Shown here one piece after another: positions 61,473 through 64,000 of a stretch of 64,000 nucleotides of DNA. The notes below the pieces were generated by a model. It ran no database searches. It was not told the origin of the DNA and saw only the letters and a list, made by a program, of their open reading frames with translations. Source of the DNA: Carallia brachiata (lineage: Eukaryota; Streptophyta; Magnoliopsida; Malpighiales; Rhizophoraceae); NCBI GenBank assembly GCA_021464245.1, contig JADCRB010000104.1, positions 744,001 through 808,000 on the forward strand, given 5' to 3'. Numbering within the stretch: position 1 is the first letter of the stretch; each line of letters opens with the position of its first letter. The position numbers and the translations under genes are program-made.

Positions 61473-63069
61473 CTAATGCCTGCTTTGGAGGGTAGGAATA
61501 CCCTGCTCATTCATGAAGAAATTGTGTGGATCAACTTGGCTCTTCACTTTCACCAATCTTTCAAAGTTCCTATAGAAATATTTGTACCCATAATCCTTTC
61601 CCTTTACATAGCTACTTTTACTTCGATGAATCATACCAATGTCCAGATCCCTGTAGTTCAGGTATGCCCTCCTGGGATTCTTGGACACAAATGGGGTCAT
61701 GTAATTGTAAAGCATCCTTATTTCAGTCATGTATTTCCTTTCAGCTTCACTTCCCTTTTCTGCCCAGTTCACTGAATACTCTATCATAAACAGATTTCCA
61801 GCTCGGTGCGGAAATGGAGTTTCCCAACCAGGAATTTCACTCATTTTGCCGCCATATGGAATCAGCAGTAATCCAACATTTCCCAACTCAATCATCTTCT
61901 TCCATATCCGCTCCAATCCAGCTTTAGAGATGGGAATTTCCACGAAATCTGATTTCCGTTTTCCAAATTTTGCAGGAGCGGGAAATTTGCGAAGAGGCAG
62001 AACGTCTGGGGAAGTTCCATTGCCATAGCTAGCCCAAAAGAGCACAGAATGAATCCAGCTAATCTCCTGACAATCATTTTTCTTCAATCTCAATTTAGGG
62101 AATTCCTTGTCTAGTAAAGAGACAAGGCTATCAGCATCTCGTAAATACATACCTGTCAGTGATGCTATAATAGTACTATTGGAATTTGCTGCCTTCACTC
62201 GTATGCACATGAAAAGTTCATTGCTTGTCGCCGGAGCAACAAATTGCCACTGGTAAACCATAGCAGTAGCATTCTTTTCGAGAGTCCTTTGCACTTCAAA
62301 AACGGTGACTTTCTCAGGAACAAGAACTAGTTTGATCTTATACGCGAGTATGACCCCAAAGCTTGCTCCTCCTCCTCCGCGGATCGCCCAGAAGAGATCC
62401 TCCCCCATTGCTTTCCTATCTAGAATCATGCCATTAACATCAACCAACTTGGCATCAACTATGTTATCTACTGATAACCCATATTTTCTAAACAAATTTC
62501 CATAACCATCACCACTGAAATGACCACCGACACCAACTGTAGGACAGGCTCCAGCCGGAAACCCATGCAGTTTGGTCTTCTCCCAAATCCTGTAGTATAG
62601 CTCACCAAGTATAGCGCCAGCCTGGACCCAAGCAGTTTCACTATTTACATCAATTTCTATAGACCTCATGTTAAAACATGTCCACGATGAAAAATGGTGT
62701 ATCAGAGATGTAAGACAAGCCCTCAAAGTCGTGCCCACCACTACGGATTCTGATGTGAAACCCCGTTCTCTTGGAGCAGAGAACAGCAGCCTGAACATGG
62801 GATTCTTGCATCGGAGTGACAATGAGCAAGGGCTTTGGAGTTGACGAATAGTTGAAACGTGCATTTCTGATGTAGGCTTCTAGAACAGATGAATAGGAGG
62901 CATTGGATTGAGCATAGACTATCTTTGTTGTTTGTTCTGATGTGTTTGTGTTGCTTTGTAGGCATTGAAGGAATGCTTGATATACTGTGTCTGATGACTC
63001 TGCCCTCAACTGACAAGAAAGATGAAGAATTTGAATAACAAGCAAGCCCATAAGGCAGGATTGCCTCAT
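61473..63069 (-). pseudogene. BBE-like gene with single-base frameshift
   Basis: Full-length gene (531 codons plus stop and one extra base) starting MRQSCLMGLLVIQILHLSC with a signal peptide (about 1-22). His113 in RSGGHDFEG is present. The frame breaks at 62673-62676, where a run of four T (minus strand) replaces the three expected in GAC-ATG-TTT-AAC (VDMFNMRSIEID). Downstream is open to the stop: [58 protein letters not shown] second possible defect is Gly to Asp in the glycine-rich GGGYG. The YKIQ phrase reads FMIE; Glu here recalls the catalytic acid of berberine bridge enzyme itself, although that alignment is by eye. A single homopolymer error in the assembly could also explain the frameshift. 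Confidence 0.9.
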
Positions 63070-63141
63070 TGTTGGTAGTAATTTTGAGAAAACAAACTTG
63101 GAGTTTGCAAATATTGTCTCATGCTTAGCTTCACCATGGAG

Positions 63142-63149
63142 ATTATATA
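63142..63149 (-). promoter_or_regulatory. TATA box of the 61473-63069 gene
   Basis: TATATAAT on the minus strand about 73 bp before the preferred ATG. It supports starting at 63069 rather than the longer frame from 63195, which would include the TATA box itself. Confidence 0.5.
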
Positions 63150-63326
63150 ATATTGCTGTAAGGGGCAAGATCCAAGGCATGGCAACGGTGGACAAAGAAA
63201 AGGATGGAGGCAGGAAAAGGAAAATTGAGTGAGGACAAACAATGGAGCCACACTAACCTGTACGTTGTTGGAGGTCAAATGTGTCATAGGTGGGAGTAAA
63301 AACAACATAAAGCGGTAAAGATTGTT

Positions 63327-64000
63327 AGCCTAATGTCTTAAAATTTTAGGTAAGAAATAATGTCGAGATTTATTGCGTTGTTGCCTGCTTCTATACTCTA
63401 AAAAATTACTCTTTATTTTTAGGTCTGAACCCGCGCATTCCACATCCACAATTTCTAACAGTATTATCAGAGCTGAGGGTACGACTTTCAATTGCAGTTC
63501 GGCTGGGATCAATCAAGTAAACAATGAGGACAGATGCACCAAACGGCACCTATAGAGCACTCCATAATAAGAAAGCTACACCTAAAGAAAGTCCAAAAAG
63601 AGAGTCCAAAAGAGCAGTGATAACTCATTGAACGAGGATAGAGTTTCAAATAGAAGGCCAAAAGGAAGCCTAAGAGGAGTCGTCTAAACGTGACAAAAGG
63701 AAGAATAATGAAGCTCAACACTCCAAGAGATAAGATGTAATAATTTCTTATACGAATCAAGAAAAGAACAAAACCCACCTACACTTACGAGGGAGTGTTG
63801 AAGATAAAGCATTTGTTAGGAGGAAACAAGCAAAATATAAAGTGACAAAGATTTAAAACTTAATACTTTATAGTTTTTTTTTTATCAGAAATGTCTTATA
63901 GTTTTAAGTAAAAAGTAGTGTGATGGCTCGTTACTTTATAATTTAGGTAAAAAATAATGCCAAGCTAATTGTGTTGTTGGTTTCTATCCTCTGAAAATTG
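63327..64000 (+). mobile_element. Short-bodied LTR element (TRIM-like or internally deleted), partial
   Basis: An LTR end ...TTTCTAACA at 63460 is followed by GTATTATCAGAGCTGAGG, a variant initiator tRNA-Met primer site. Only ~335 bp later, GAGGGAG (polypurine tract) precedes a second LTR starting TGTTGAAGATAAAG at 63796. The LTRs share blocks such as TTTAGGTAA(G/A)AAATAATG and TGCGTTGTTGCCTGC-like text. The 3' LTR runs off the window and the 5' LTR looks truncated. No protein is encoded. It is either a terminal-repeat retrotransposon in miniature or a deletion derivative. Confidence 0.6.

Overview
The window is nuclear DNA of a flowering plant, most likely a eudicot. The evidence is an intact intronless PPR-DYW gene, intronless berberine-bridge-enzyme-like (BBE-like) genes with secretory signal peptides, an intron-split ABCE (RNase L inhibitor) relic with GT-AG introns, an EXO70 fragment, a Ty1/Copia element with an initiator-tRNA-Met primer site, and many small plant-type transposons in very AT-rich spacers. 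I cannot name the species from sequence alone.

The main content is a tandem cluster of BBE-like FAD oxidoreductases in mixed orientation, at nine loci. Four are intact: 9596-11203 (+), 21850-23457 (+), 43267-44856 (+) and 47649-49268 (-). Two are full length with one lesion: 25383-26972 (+), a CGA-to-TGA nonsense codon, and 61473-63069 (-), a one-base T-run frameshift. Two are split by transposons: 14650-17129 (+), by a hAT-like element, and 27314-30840 (-), by a solo LTR and a Mutator-like MITE. One is reduced to fragments (58000-58855, +).

Region by region: 1-6.2 kb is AT-rich spacer with a degenerate five-copy repeat and a fold-back MITE. 6.2-11.58 kb is duplication copy A, carrying the first intact gene. 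11.6-14.4 kb holds a ~102-bp minisatellite and a ~1.2-kb inverted-repeat element with a GC-richer core. 14.4-17.1 kb holds an antisense EXO70 relic abutting a broken BBE gene. 17.09-24.09 kb is duplication copy B, nearly identical to A in gene and promoter, with later insertions whose empty sites survive in A. 25.4-30.8 kb holds two BBE pseudogenes tail to tail. 32.4-42.8 kb is a decayed ABCE gene (-) with a young Copia element (35235-40117) in an intron. 43.3-49.3 kb holds the two more divergent intact BBE-like genes. 49.3-58 kb is transposon-scarred spacer. 58.9-61.3 kb is the PPR-DYW gene, followed by the frameshifted BBE gene and the start of a short-bodied LTR element that runs off the window.

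The intact BBE-like proteins are predicted to be secreted, bicovalently flavinylated (His in the RSGGHD motif, Cys in the C-P/T-T/S-x-G motif) carbohydrate or phenylpropanoid-alcohol oxidoreductases. Copies A and B carry the Val-type oxygen gate expected for oxidases. The genes at 43.3 and 47.6 kb carry Leu there, expected for dehydrogenases. I found no new molecular system. The notable content is the very complete record of gene birth, duplication and decay, with exact transposon footprints.
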